In this document: one piece after another, positions 33,880 through 42,336 of the stretch
How positions within the stretch are numbered: the stretch's first letter is position 1
Layout: every line of letters begins with the position of its first letter
Assembly: GCA_910588125.1 (NCBI GenBank)
Contig: CAJUPI010000023.1
Span: forward strand, 1 to 44,055
DNA: 44,055 bases
Origin: an uncultured Lachnospiraceae bacterium
GTDB lineage: Bacteria; Bacillota; Clostridia; Lachnospirales; Lachnospiraceae
Direction of reading: 5' to 3'
Translations under genes and position numbers: made by a program
The notes under the pieces: model-generated
The model's database searches: none
Told to the model about the DNA's origin: nothing
What the model saw: the letters and a program-made list of their open reading frames with translations, nothing else

Positions 33880-34092
33880 TTGGAATTCCTTAAATCCCTG
33901 AGTTTTGCCTTGAAATGAAAATCCACTCTGTCTGAGCAAAACGAGTTTGGGGATTTTCGTTTCGCTTTTCGCAAAAATCAGAGATTTTAGGAATTCTTGA
34001 TCCCGAAGCTGGAAAAAGCGGCAGACCATTTCCCGCCCCTTCCCGCTCTTTTTTCCATGGCGCACCTTCTAAAAAAACAACTTAATGACATT
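33880..34092. repeat. Family-1 palindromic repeat, copy F (left arm missing)
   Basis: Contains the core (GAAAATCCACTCTGTCTGAG to GGATTTTCGTTTCGC) and a full right arm ending TTTTTTCCATGGCGCACCTT and AACTTAATGACATT, the intact 14-bp terminal repeat. The left arm is absent; at its place the permease fragment begins. The remaining 34093-34269 shows no gene. Confidence 0.85.
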
Positions 34093-34269
34093 GCTCGTCT
34101 GCCTTCTCTTTTTATTTTCCATATCTGCACATCTGCGCGCTGCTTAATTCTGTTCCGAGTTTATCATAATCCTGAATTTTTGGCAATAAAAAGCCTCACA
34201 TCAACAAACCGGACACTGGCATTTTCAGCCAGCCTCCGGTTCTTTTGAAAATTTTAATTCCTGCCTCCT

Positions 34270-35520
34270 CTATCTTCCATAGCTGGCATCATCCAGCCGC
34301 AAATGTCTGGGCAGGCCGTCCACCATCATCGGCGTCAGCTCCGCCTGAATCAGCGGACGTACATAACTGATAAACTCAGGCGTCACATAGTTGCCCTCCT
34401 CATTGATCCATTCTCTCGGCACCTTTTTCTCCACATTGGCAATCTTATGCACATCGTAGATGTCCGTCACGCACAAATAAGGATCATCAGAAATCCTCTT
34501 TAAGATAATCATCTTGCCGGTTTCCCCTTCAAAAGCCGCCTTTACGGCAGCGCCGCCCACCTGATAAGCCTCGGTGATATCCACCCGGCCCACGATATGC
34601 GATGCACAGCGCTGCAGGGAATTGAACTCGATCGCTCTGGTCTTGCAGCCCACCTCCTTGGAGATCTTTTCCGCCAGATAACGCGCCGTGCCAGTCAGCT
34701 GCCGGTGGCCAAAAGCATCCACAAAATCAATATTATCTGTCAGTTCACAGACATATCGTCCGTCAGCCACCTTGACACCCTCGGAAATGGCAATCACCAC
34801 CGATTTTTTTCTTTTATGAATTTCAGCCACCTGATTCATAAACCGTTCTACATCAAAGGTCAGCTCCGGCAAAAACAGCATATCCGGCCCTTCACAATCC
34901 TCTCCCTTGGCCAGTGCTGCCGCCCCGGTCAGCCAGCCGGCATTGCGCCCCATGATCTCCACTAACGTCACGTTCTGCTGATCATATACCAGCCCGTCAC
35001 GGATCACTTCTTTGGTAATGGAAGCAATATACTTCGCCGCGCTGCCGAAGCCCGGTGTGTGATCTGTCACTGCCAGATCATTATCAATCGTTTTCGGAAC
35101 TCCCATAAAGCGGATCCGGCTGCCGTTTAAAATCGCATAATCTGACAGCTTCTTGATGGTATCCATAGAATCATTTCCGCCAATATAAAAGAAGTACTCA
35201 ATCTCCAGTTTATCCAAAATAGCAAAAATCTTGTCGTAAATTGCCTGATCCTCTTTGATCTCCGGCAGCTTATAGCGGCACGAACCCAGAAAAGACGATG
35301 GCGTCCGTTTTAAAAGATCAATATCCAAATCACTGCGGATATGTCCGGACAGATCTACCACCCGTTCCTCCAAAAGCCCCTGTACTCCATGCAGCATGCC
35401 AAATACCTTTTTTGCTCCGCGGTCTCTGGCTGTCTTGTACACCCCTGCAAGACTGGAATTGATGACAGCTGTCGGACCCCCGGACTGCCCTACGATAACA
35501 TTACCCATTTCTTTTGCCAT
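34270..35520 (-). CDS. 6-phosphofructokinase, PPi-dependent type
   Basis: A 416-aa phosphofructokinase. Asp117 in GGNDS and Lys143 in PKTIDND are the residue pair that selects pyrophosphate; ATP enzymes carry Gly at both sites. The preceding Asn116 replaces the usual Asp of GGDDS, a variant of one clostridial clade. MGRNAGWLTG and the F6P site (AIEFNSLQRCASH) are intact. It interconverts fructose-6-phosphate and fructose-1,6-bisphosphate, and related enzymes also act on sedoheptulose-7-phosphate. It is 108 bases downstream of the second KDG-kinase gene. AAGGGG precedes the ATG. Confidence 0.9.
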   Translation of the reverse strand: MAKEMGNVIVGQSGGPTAVINSSLAGVYKTARDRGAKKVFGMLHGVQGLLEERVVDLSGHIRSDLDIDLLKRTPSSFLGSCRYKLPEIKEDQAIYDKIFAILDKLEIEYFFYIGGNDSMDTIKKLSDYAILNGSRIRFMGVPKTIDNDLAVTDHTPGFGSAAKYIASITKEVIRDGLVYDQQNVTLVEIMGRNAGWLTGAAALAKGEDCEGPDMLFLPELTFDVERFMNQVAEIHKRKKSVVIAISEGVKVADGRYVCELTDNIDFVDAFGHRQLTGTARYLAEKISKEVGCKTRAIEFNSLQRCASHIVGRVDITEAYQVGGAAVKAAFEGETGKMIILKRISDDPYLCVTDIYDVHKIANVEKKVPREWINEEGNYVTPEFISYVRPLIQAELTPMMVDGLPRHLRLDDASYGR

Positions 35521-35628
35521 AGTTGTTGTAACCCCTTGTTATTTATTATTATACTTTTTTATCTTACGATTATTATCTGTTATCTTTTAATTTCTTTTGT
35601 ATTTTCCGGTTTTGTCCATCATCCCGGC

Positions 35629-36657
35629 CTACCGCGCCATCTCCAACTGCGGCCCCTTGCTGTTATGCGCTTTGATAATGGTATCGATCTCTTCGAGATT
35701 CGAGGACGGCAAATCTCCCGGAATCGTATTCTTCACCGAGCTGGTGGCATTGCCGTACTGCATCGCCCGCTCACAGTCAAAATCGCTGGACAAAAGCCCA
35801 TAGAGCGCTCCTGAAATATAAGCATCCCCGCTGCCGATCCGATCGACAACTTCAATATCGCGATAGGGTTCTTCCTCATGGTAGGTATCCCGCTTAGCGT
35901 CATAGATCACTGAGCCAAAGGTATGCCGCTTGGGACTATGTACCACTCTTTGTGTGGAAGCCACAATCGAAATCGGATATTCTTCGGCAAAGCTCTTCAT
36001 CATTTCTCTCGCCGTGCCAGTCTTTAAAAAAGTCAGACGCGCCGTATCCTCGGAGCAGAAAAAGATATCAACATAAGGCAGGATACGCTCGATGCATTCC
36101 TTAGCCTCCGCCCCGGTCCACAGATTCCCGCGGAAATTCACATCAAACGATACCAACGCCCCCGCTTCCTTAAACCGCCGAATCATCGCAATCGCTGTCT
36201 CACGCAACTGCGGGCTCAGCGCCAGCGTGATGCCGCTGGTATGGAAACAACGGGTCGAAGCATATGCTTCCTCCGGGATCTCGTCAATCTGCAGAGAATA
36301 GAACGAACTCCCTGCCCGATCATAGATGACCTTAGGCTTTCTCGGATAGGCGCCATCCTCATAATAATAGATTCCCACACGGGCTCCCGGCGAATTATCA
36401 TAGATGAAATAATCGTCACTGACGCCATAGGAACGAATCTTGCTTTTCATAAAAGCACCCATATCGTGAGACGGAAGGCGGGAGATAATCCCCGTATGAA
36501 GCCCCAAAAGCGCCACCCCCACTGCCACATTCAGCTCAGCTCCTCCCACCTGTTTTACGAAGGTATCTCCTCTCATGAGCCGTTCATTATTCGGCGGCGA
36601 CAGACGGAGTAAAACCTGTCCAAAAGTCAGCAAATCGAAATTTCTCTTTTTCTCCAT
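35629..36657 (-). CDS. PfkB-family sugar kinase, KDG-kinase-like (second paralogue)
   Basis: A 342-aa ribokinase-family enzyme. The start MEKKRNFDLLTFGQ has TTAGGAGGAG upstream; a longer frame into the family-2 repeat is spurious. QVGGAELNVAVGVALLGLHT is the sugar-binding part and VDRIGSGDAYISGALYG holds the catalytic Asp. SFDVNFRGNLW is shared with 2-keto-3-deoxygluconate kinases. It differs clearly from the first kinase (short N-terminal extension, GSGD instead of GGGD, longer internal loops), so it may prefer another keto-deoxy acid. It ends 108 bases before the PPi-PFK gene. Confidence 0.85.
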   Translation of the reverse strand: MEKKRNFDLLTFGQVLLRLSPPNNERLMRGDTFVKQVGGAELNVAVGVALLGLHTGIISRLPSHDMGAFMKSKIRSYGVSDDYFIYDNSPGARVGIYYYEDGAYPRKPKVIYDRAGSSFYSLQIDEIPEEAYASTRCFHTSGITLALSPQLRETAIAMIRRFKEAGALVSFDVNFRGNLWTGAEAKECIERILPYVDIFFCSEDTARLTFLKTGTAREMMKSFAEEYPISIVASTQRVVHSPKRHTFGSVIYDAKRDTYHEEEPYRDIEVVDRIGSGDAYISGALYGLLSSDFDCERAMQYGNATSSVKNTIPGDLPSSNLEEIDTIIKAHNSKGPQLEMAR

Positions 36658-36707
36658 TTTCTCTCCTCCTAAAAATCTGTTTCTCTGCGAAGATTTGACG
36701 ATAAAAC

Positions 36708-36796
36708 GAGGCGTTGCAAAATAAGTCATCCGCCATTTCCATATCCTGTGTTCGTAAACAGACGGACACCGGATAAGAGAAATGGCGGATGACTTA
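36708..36796. repeat. Family-2 MITE-like element, internally deleted copy
   Basis: Begins GAGGCGTTGCAAAATAAGTC and ends GGCGGATGACTTA, lacking the last 15 terminal bases and most of the middle. The arm CATCCGCCATTT pairs with AAATGGCGGATG, whereas the 22698 copy has CACCCGTCATTT/AAATGACGGGTG: two positions changed on both strands together. It lies between the two kinase genes. Confidence 0.85.
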
Positions 36797-36809
36797 GATT
36801 CTTCTGTTT

Positions 36810-37841
36810 TTATCTCTGCACGCGGCCGGAACCGTCCCCACCTGCCAGGTTCTCCACATCTGCGCGGGTTACCAGATTAAAGTCGCCAGGAATGGTGTGC
36901 TTCAAAGCAGAAGCTGCCACCGCATACTCCAGGGCCGCTTTCATATCCTTGCCATCCAGCAGTCCGCATACCAATCCGGCAGCAAAGGAATCGCCGCCGC
37001 CCACACGGTCTACAATCGGGGTGATCGAATACTTTTTAGAATGGTAGAACTCGCGGGTCTTTCCATCCATAATGCAGGCAGACCAGCCATTGTTGGAGGC
37101 CGAATAGCTCTCACGCAGCGAACTGATCACATATTTGAAATTAAACTTGTCTGCCATCTGGTTAAAGATATCCACATAGCCGGCCAGCTCAAGCTCTCCG
37201 GAGGTGACATCCGTCTTACCCGGCTTGAAGCCCAGAACCTTCTCAGCGTCCTCCTCATTGCCGATGCACACATCTACATATTGCATCAGATTCGTCATCA
37301 CCTTCTGCGCCTTCTCGGAAGACCACAGCTTTTTGCGGAAATTCAGATCCACAGACACGGTTACGCCATGAGCCTTTGCCGCTTTACAGGCCGCCTCAGT
37401 CACCTCGGCTGCCAAATCGGAAACCGCCGGAGTAATGCCGGTAAAATGGAACCAGTCCGCCCCTTCAAAAATAGCATCAAAATCAAACTTATCAGCAGTC
37501 GCGCAGGCAATCGCAGAATTAGCACGGTCATAGACGACATTAGAGGCTCTCATGGCAGAACCCGTCTCCAAGAAATAGATTCCCAGGCGATCGCCGCTGC
37601 GGGAGATGAACTTTGTACCAACATTGTATTTTCTTAAAGCAGCCACAGCACAGTCACCGATCGGGTTGGCCGGAATCGCGGTCACAAACTCTACCTCATG
37701 GCCATAGTTTGCCAGAGATACTGCCACATTGGCCTCGCCGCCGCCGTAATTGACATCGAACTCATCCGCCTGGATAAACTTCTCATTGTTAGGGGTGGAA
37801 AGCCTCAGCATGATCTCACCCATGGTTACTACTTTTGCCAT
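36810..37841 (-). CDS. kdgK: 2-dehydro-3-deoxygluconokinase
   Basis: A 343-aa PfkB kinase that converts 2-keto-3-deoxygluconate to KDPG. YGGGEANVAVSLANYGHEVE is the substrate segment, VSVDLNFRKKLWSSEKAQKV is typical of KdgK, and PIVDRVGGGDSFAAGL carries the catalytic Asp. It follows kdgA by 93 bases and supplies its substrate. The tail ends GDGSGRVQR. Confidence 0.93.
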   Translation of the reverse strand: MAKVVTMGEIMLRLSTPNNEKFIQADEFDVNYGGGEANVAVSLANYGHEVEFVTAIPANPIGDCAVAALRKYNVGTKFISRSGDRLGIYFLETGSAMRASNVVYDRANSAIACATADKFDFDAIFEGADWFHFTGITPAVSDLAAEVTEAACKAAKAHGVTVSVDLNFRKKLWSSEKAQKVMTNLMQYVDVCIGNEEDAEKVLGFKPGKTDVTSGELELAGYVDIFNQMADKFNFKYVISSLRESYSASNNGWSACIMDGKTREFYHSKKYSITPIVDRVGGGDSFAAGLVCGLLDGKDMKAALEYAVAASALKHTIPGDFNLVTRADVENLAGGDGSGRVQR

Positions 37842-37934
37842 CGTCTTATTCTCCTTTTATTTCATTTTCTTTCTCTAATCCGTTACTTCTTTTCTCTCTT
37901 CTTTTGTCCTGTTTTTCGGTCTGAAACGCCAAAA

Positions 37935-38588
37935 TCACTTCGCACGGGCAGCGGCCACTGCCTCCACAAATTCCTTTGCCTTCGCCGTAACTGCCGCAAA
38001 ATCACCGGTCTTCGCACCCTTGGTTAAGCTGCTGCCAGTCCCCACCGCATAAGCGCCTGCCTTGATCCATTTATCCACGTTATCCACGTCAACACCGCCA
38101 GAAGGCATGAACTCACCCTGCGGCAACGGGCCCTTGAAGGAGCTGATCGCCGCCGGTCCCACGATATTGCCAGGGAAGATCTTGATGATATCACAGCCGG
38201 CCTCCAGAGCGGTGATCGCTTCGGTAGGAGTCATCACGCCTGGCAGCATCGGCACACGGTAACGGTTGCACAGCCTGATGGTATCTACATTCAGCCCAGG
38301 ACTCACTACATAATTGGCACCTGCCAGGATGACGGCTCTCGCAGTCTCCGGATCCAGAACCGTGCCGGCGCCGATGACCACCTTGTCATTGTTCTTATAT
38401 TTCTTCGCCATAGCAGCGATAAAGTCCACCGGATTCCCCTCATCCATGGTCATGGTAATCTCGATAAAGTTGATACCGCCTTCAATAATAGCGTCTACCA
38501 CCTTCTCCCCCTGCTCCAGGTTCTTCGCCCGGACCACTGCTACCAGACAATCCTCTTTCATTCTTGCCAATACCTGTTCTTTTTTCAT
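37935..38588 (-). CDS. kdgA: KDPG aldolase
   Basis: A 217-aa class I aldolase splitting 2-keto-3-deoxy-6-phosphogluconate into pyruvate and glyceraldehyde-3-phosphate. The start MKKEQVLARMKED follows AAGGAG. FIEITMTMDEGNP has the Glu, VIGAGTVLDPETA the phosphate loop, and DIIKIFPGNIVGP the Schiff-base Lys. FMPSGGVDVDNVDKW binds phosphate. It has its own consensus promoter and paired operators (38613-38687). Confidence 0.95.
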   Translation of the reverse strand: MKKEQVLARMKEDCLVAVVRAKNLEQGEKVVDAIIEGGINFIEITMTMDEGNPVDFIAAMAKKYKNNDKVVIGAGTVLDPETARAVILAGANYVVSPGLNVDTIRLCNRYRVPMLPGVMTPTEAITALEAGCDIIKIFPGNIVGPAAISSFKGPLPQGEFMPSGGVDVDNVDKWIKAGAYAVGTGSSLTKGAKTGDFAAVTAKAKEFVEAVAAARAK

Positions 38589-38612
38589 AGCTCCTTCTTC
38601 TCCTTTTCTTTG

Positions 38613-38645
38613 TTCGTATATACGAATCTTCTTCATAAATACGAA
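38613..38645. promoter_or_regulatory. Two operator half-copies in the kdgA leader
   Basis: TTCGTATATACGAA (38613-38626) is a perfect 14-bp palindrome; TTCATAAATACGAA (38632-38645) is a two-mismatch copy 19 bp away, about two helical turns, so both face the same side. They sit just downstream of the kdgA -10 box. The neighbouring IclR-type regulator is the obvious candidate to bind them; no site like this was seen upstream of uxaA. Confidence 0.7.
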
Positions 38646-38658
38646 TTATTATAATTAC

Positions 38659-38687
38659 ATATTAATAGTTACCAATCCATTTGTCAA
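38659..38687 (-). promoter_or_regulatory. kdgA promoter
   Basis: On the minus strand TTGACA (38687-38682), a 17-base spacer and TAATAT (38664-38659) give a near-consensus sigma-A promoter about 70 bases before kdgA. Confidence 0.78.
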
Positions 38688-38755
38688 TAGCCAATAACAA
38701 TTTTCTGCCATCTTTCCCGCACCATTTCTATCTTTCCCGACAGCAATGGTTTTCA

Positions 38756-39526
38756 TTACCCTCGCTCTTTTTCCCCAAGATATCCCAACAACCGCGATAG
38801 CTGTGCCGCCTTTTCTGCTACCAGCAATCCTAAAGCCTCGTAATCTTCAGCCGGCTTATAAAGGCTTGACAGGCTGATAGCCCCCAGTACGCTCCCATCA
38901 GCGCCAAACACCGGTGCTCCCACACATTCCATATGTTCTTCCAGCTCTCTGGCATCCAGTGCATAGCCCTGCCTTCTTACTTTGTCCAATTCCGCCGCCA
39001 AAGATTCCTTATCCATAATAGTCTTTTCCGTCTTTTTCCGGAATTTAATCCTTCCCATCACCTGCTTTCTGGTTTCCTCGTCGCTGTTGGCCAGAATCGC
39101 TTTTCCCAAAGACGTACAGTATATGGGATTCTTAGAGCCTACCGTGGCTGTGGTGATGATCGGATTTTCCGGTTCTGATTTGCAGATATACACCACCTCA
39201 TGATCCGAACGCACGCCGAAAAACACCGTTTTTTTTGTCTGTCTGGCAAAGGCCCGCAGCTCTGGCTCCAATACTCCGATAAAGTCCAGGTTATTGGTAT
39301 AATTGATCCCGATCCGGTAAGCCGTCAGGCCGATGGTATAGCGCTGGCGCACTCCTCTGTCCACATTCACCATCCCCATCTCTGCCAGAGTCGTCACAAT
39401 ATCATAAGCGCTGGTTTTGGGAAGCTTCAGCCGTTCACAAATCTCATCTAAAGTGATCCCTTTGGGATCCTTTGACACCAGCTTAAGAATTTCCACGGTT
39501 CTCTGTGTTGTCCGATTCAGCTTCAT
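38756..39526 (-). CDS. IclR-family regulator (KdgR-like)
   Basis: A 256-aa regulator. The start MKLNRTTQRTVEIL fits the usual IclR length; the ribosome site is weak (AAAGGG further upstream). Residues 5-65 form the winged helix (ITLDEICERLKLPKTSAYDI) and the rest the effector domain (FFGVRSDHEVVYICKSEPEN, YCTSLGKAILANSDEETR, GYALDARELEEHMECVGAPV). It lies 51 bases after uxaA and before kdgA. KdgR-type members answer to 2-keto-3-deoxygluconate, which fits this place. Confidence 0.9.
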   Translation of the reverse strand: MKLNRTTQRTVEILKLVSKDPKGITLDEICERLKLPKTSAYDIVTTLAEMGMVNVDRGVRQRYTIGLTAYRIGINYTNNLDFIGVLEPELRAFARQTKKTVFFGVRSDHEVVYICKSEPENPIITTATVGSKNPIYCTSLGKAILANSDEETRKQVMGRIKFRKKTEKTIMDKESLAAELDKVRRQGYALDARELEEHMECVGAPVFGADGSVLGAISLSSLYKPAEDYEALGLLVAEKAAQLSRLLGYLGEKERG

Positions 39527-39577
39527 ATACCTATTTGTCCCTTTCGTTTCCCTGTAGCTTTGCCGCTGTAGCTGCAC

Positions 39578-41059
39578 CTACAGCGTAACTCCCTGCTTAA
39601 AGATCGCCATATCGTGAAAACCGGCCTCCTCAGCCTTGACCTTTCTCCCGGAAGCCACCTCCAGCACATAGTCAAACAACTCTTGTGCCAGTTCTTCCTT
39701 CGCTTTATCCTCTACCATACGGCCGGCATTAAAATCAATCCAGTTATCCTTATGTCCTGCCAGCCGGGAATTGCTGGAAATCTTCACCGTCGGAACAGGT
39801 GATGCAAAGGGTGTCCCCCGGCCGGTGGTAAACAATACGATGTGGGCGCCGGACACCGCCAGTGCCGTAGATGCCACCAAATCATTGCCCGGAGCAGATA
39901 AGAGATTCAGCCCTTTGACCTTCACCGGCTCCCCATATGCCAGCACACCTTTGACCGGGGCGCTGCCTGACTTCTGCGTACATCCCAGTGATTTATCCTC
40001 CAGAGTAGAAATCCCGCCCTTCTTATTTCCCGGAGAGGGATTCTCATAAATCGTCTGGTTGTGGCTGGTAAAATAATTCTTGAAATCATTAATCAATGAA
40101 ACCGTCTGCTGGAATAGCTCCGGCGTCTCACATCGATTCATCAAAATCGTCTCAGCGCCAAACATCTCCGGCACCTCGGTCAGAATCGTAGTCCCGCCTT
40201 TGGAAATCAGCAGATCCGAAAAGCCTCCCACCACTGGATTTGCCGTAATTCCCGACAGCCCGTCCGAGCCGCCGCATTTCATGCCCACAATCAGCTCGCT
40301 GGCATCTATTTTCTCCCGGCTGAAGGCCCCGGCATAAACTGCCAGCTCTTCCAGCAGCCGCATAGCCTCTTCCTGCTCGTCCTCCACATCCTGGCATTGC
40401 AAAAATTTCACCCGCTGCTCGTCATATTCCCCGATATATTCCTTCAACACCGGAATATTGCTGTTTTCACATCCCAGCCCCAACACCAGCACGCCTCCCG
40501 CATTGGGATGCTGTATCAGATCTGCCAGCACTGTGCGTGTATGCTCCTGGTCGTCTCCCATCTGAGAACAGCCATAAGGGTGAACAAAGGCAACTACTTC
40601 CTCGACCGATCCCCCCACAAACTTCTGCGCCTTCTTCTCCAATGCCTTCGCAATCGAATTGACACAGCCAACAGTAGGAATAATCCAAATTTCGTTGCGC
40701 ACTCCCACCTTGCCGTTCTGACGGCGGAATCCATCAAAATAGGCAGGAGCCGACTCCCTCAGAGAAGACGCAACCGGCTCATACTGATAAGTCAGCAAAT
40801 CTCCCAGGGCCGTCTTGATATTATGCACATGTACCCATCCTCCGGCCTCAATCTTCTCCCTGGCATTGCCAATGCAAAACCCGTATTTGATCACCGGCGC
40901 GCCTTGTTCTATATCCTTCAAAGCAAACTTATGGCCCTGGGGAATCTCCTCCCGGATTGTCAGCTGATACGTCCCGATTGTCAGATGCTCTCCCCCGGCT
41001 ATCGGACGCAACGCTACTGCCACATTATCATCTTCATGAATTCTGATAAAATCCTGCAT
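39578..41059 (-). CDS. uxaA: Altronate dehydratase
   Basis: A 493-aa iron-dependent enzyme converting D-altronate to 2-keto-3-deoxygluconate. The start MQDFIRIHEDDNVAVALRPI has AGGAG upstream. Residues 1-95 form the SAF domain; the catalytic part carries GVRNEIWIIPTVGCVNSIAK, VHPYGCSQMGDD, LGLGCENSNIP and MKCGGSDGLSGITANPVVGG, with cysteines likely to bind the metal. Its promoter is overlapped by a TGTAAG-type LacI operator. It is the first gene of the minus-strand uronate run. Confidence 0.95.
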   Translation of the reverse strand: MQDFIRIHEDDNVAVALRPIAGGEHLTIGTYQLTIREEIPQGHKFALKDIEQGAPVIKYGFCIGNAREKIEAGGWVHVHNIKTALGDLLTYQYEPVASSLRESAPAYFDGFRRQNGKVGVRNEIWIIPTVGCVNSIAKALEKKAQKFVGGSVEEVVAFVHPYGCSQMGDDQEHTRTVLADLIQHPNAGGVLVLGLGCENSNIPVLKEYIGEYDEQRVKFLQCQDVEDEQEEAMRLLEELAVYAGAFSREKIDASELIVGMKCGGSDGLSGITANPVVGGFSDLLISKGGTTILTEVPEMFGAETILMNRCETPELFQQTVSLINDFKNYFTSHNQTIYENPSPGNKKGGISTLEDKSLGCTQKSGSAPVKGVLAYGEPVKVKGLNLLSAPGNDLVASTALAVSGAHIVLFTTGRGTPFASPVPTVKISSNSRLAGHKDNWIDFNAGRMVEDKAKEELAQELFDYVLEVASGRKVKAEEAGFHDMAIFKQGVTL

Positions 41060-41082
41060 GCCTTTTCTCCTCATTTTTAGAT

Positions 41083-41096
41083 TGTAAGTACTTACA
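41083..41096. promoter_or_regulatory. LacI-type operator at the uxaA start site
   Basis: TGTAAGTACTTACA is a perfect 14-bp palindrome just downstream of the uxaA -10 box, so a bound repressor would block uxaA. A near-identical site lies 137 bp away at 41220-41233. Confidence 0.85.
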
Positions 41097-41099
41097 GTC

Positions 41100-41128
41100 A
41101 TTTTACTGAATTCTTGTGCATAAGTCAA
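41100..41128 (-). promoter_or_regulatory. uxaA promoter
   Basis: On the minus strand TTGACT (41128-41123), a 17-base spacer and TAAAAT (41105-41100). Confidence 0.8.
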
Positions 41129-41180
41129 GTGAAAATCACTGTTTTTTCTCCTTATTTACTCAAATATGGCAAAATTTTAC

Positions 41181-41209
41181 TTGCATTATCGAAAAAGGAT
41201 GGGTATAAT
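41181..41209 (+). promoter_or_regulatory. Promoter of the LacI-type gene and uxaC
   Basis: TTGCAT (41181-41186), a 17-base spacer and TATAAT (41204-41209), directly followed by the operator at 41220. Confidence 0.82.
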
Positions 41210-41219
41210 AAGATTAGTT

Positions 41220-41233
41220 TGTAAGCACTTACA
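41220..41233. promoter_or_regulatory. LacI-type operator at the start of the regulator transcript
   Basis: TGTAAG-CA-CTTACA differs from the 41083 site only in its centre. It lies at the expected transcription start, pointing to autorepression, and the spacing between the two sites would allow DNA looping across the divergent promoters. Confidence 0.83.
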
Positions 41234-41317
41234 GAACGCTGCCGGTTATCTATCATCTTATTACCGGCACTCATGGCTGACAAACCACAACTATTATGAC
41301 GAAGGGGGAACGGTTCC

Positions 41318-42319
41318 ATGAATATTTACGACGTTTCCAGAAAAGCCGGCGTTTCCATTGCTACGGTTTCCCGCGTCCTTAACGGCAGTCCGAATGTCAG
41401 TGACCGCACCCGGAATTTGGTACTGGAGGTCATGGACGAGCTTGGCTATACGCCCAACGTTTTTGCCCGGGGCCTGGGCCTAGGCACCATTCAGACCATC
41501 GGCATCATGTGTTCCGATTCCTCGGATCCTTATCTTGCCCACGCCATTTATTATCTGGAGCAAGGATTAAGAGGCCATGGATATGACTCTATTCTTTGCT
41601 GTACTGGCAATTCCCTGGAAAACAAACAGAAATACTTTGATCTGTTACGTTCTAAAAAAGTGGATGCCATCATCCTGGCCGGCTCCAAATTTATTGAACT
41701 GAAACCCCGGGACAACGATTATATTATTGAGGCGGCAAAAGAGCTTCCCGTTATGCTGGTCAATGGCTTTCTGGAAGGCGACAATATCTATTGTACGCTC
41801 TGCGACGACCGCTCCGCCACCCATGAGGCGGCCGGACGGCTGATTTCTTCCGGTTGCCGCAATATCCTTTATCTGTATACCAGCCAGTCATACAGCGGCA
41901 TCGGAAAATTGCAGGGCTACCGGGATGCCTTAAGCGGCTGTGGCCTTCCGATCCGTGACAGCCACATTCATTCCTGCACCAAAGACGTGCTGGCGGCACG
42001 GGAGCTTTTGCTGAACCTCCACGCCTCCGGCCTTATCTTTGACGCTGTCATGACTTCCGACGATACTTTGGCGGTAGGCGCTGTCAAGTATGCCCATGCC
42101 ACCGGGAGAAGTATCCCTGACGAGTTGAGTATCATCGGCTACAACAACTCCAGCTATTCCGTATGCACCGATCCGGAGCTGACCTCTATCGACAGCAAGA
42201 TCGAAGCATTGTGCACCACCACCATCAATACCCTGATGGGCGTTTTCAACGGCGGCAACGTACCCAGCCGGACTACCATTGCCGCTGATTTGATAAAAAG
42301 AGCAACCACCAAATTTTAA
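41318..42319 (+). CDS. LacI-family repressor of the hexuronate genes
   Basis: A 333-aa repressor. Residues 1-60 are the LacI DNA-binding region (MNIYDVSRKAGVSIATVSRV LNGS-type), with the hinge at ELGYTPNVFARGLG. The rest is a periplasmic-binding-protein-like effector domain (IGIMCSDSSDPYLAHAIYYL to DELSIIGYNNSSYSVCTDPE). Two TGTAAG operators flank the divergent promoters between it and uxaA, and uxaC follows by 17 bases. It should release on a uronate or a pathway intermediate (UxuR/ExuR-like). GAAGGGGG lies upstream. Confidence 0.93.
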   Translation: MNIYDVSRKAGVSIATVSRVLNGSPNVSDRTRNLVLEVMDELGYTPNVFARGLGLGTIQTIGIMCSDSSDPYLAHAIYYLEQGLRGHGYDSILCCTGNSLENKQKYFDLLRSKKVDAIILAGSKFIELKPRDNDYIIEAAKELPVMLVNGFLEGDNIYCTLCDDRSATHEAAGRLISSGCRNILYLYTSQSYSGIGKLQGYRDALSGCGLPIRDSHIHSCTKDVLAARELLLNLHASGLIFDAVMTSDDTLAVGAVKYAHATGRSIPDELSIIGYNNSSYSVCTDPELTSIDSKIEALCTTTINTLMGVFNGGNVPSRTTIAADLIKRATTKF

Positions 42320-42336
42320 TCAAGGAGGATATTCCA

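Noticed and set aside
36658..36729. N-terminal extensions starting MTYFATP or MTYLATP (36729, 22846, 33)
   Set aside because: They come from reading through the end of the family-2 repeat; the kinase has its own start with AGGAGG at 36657.
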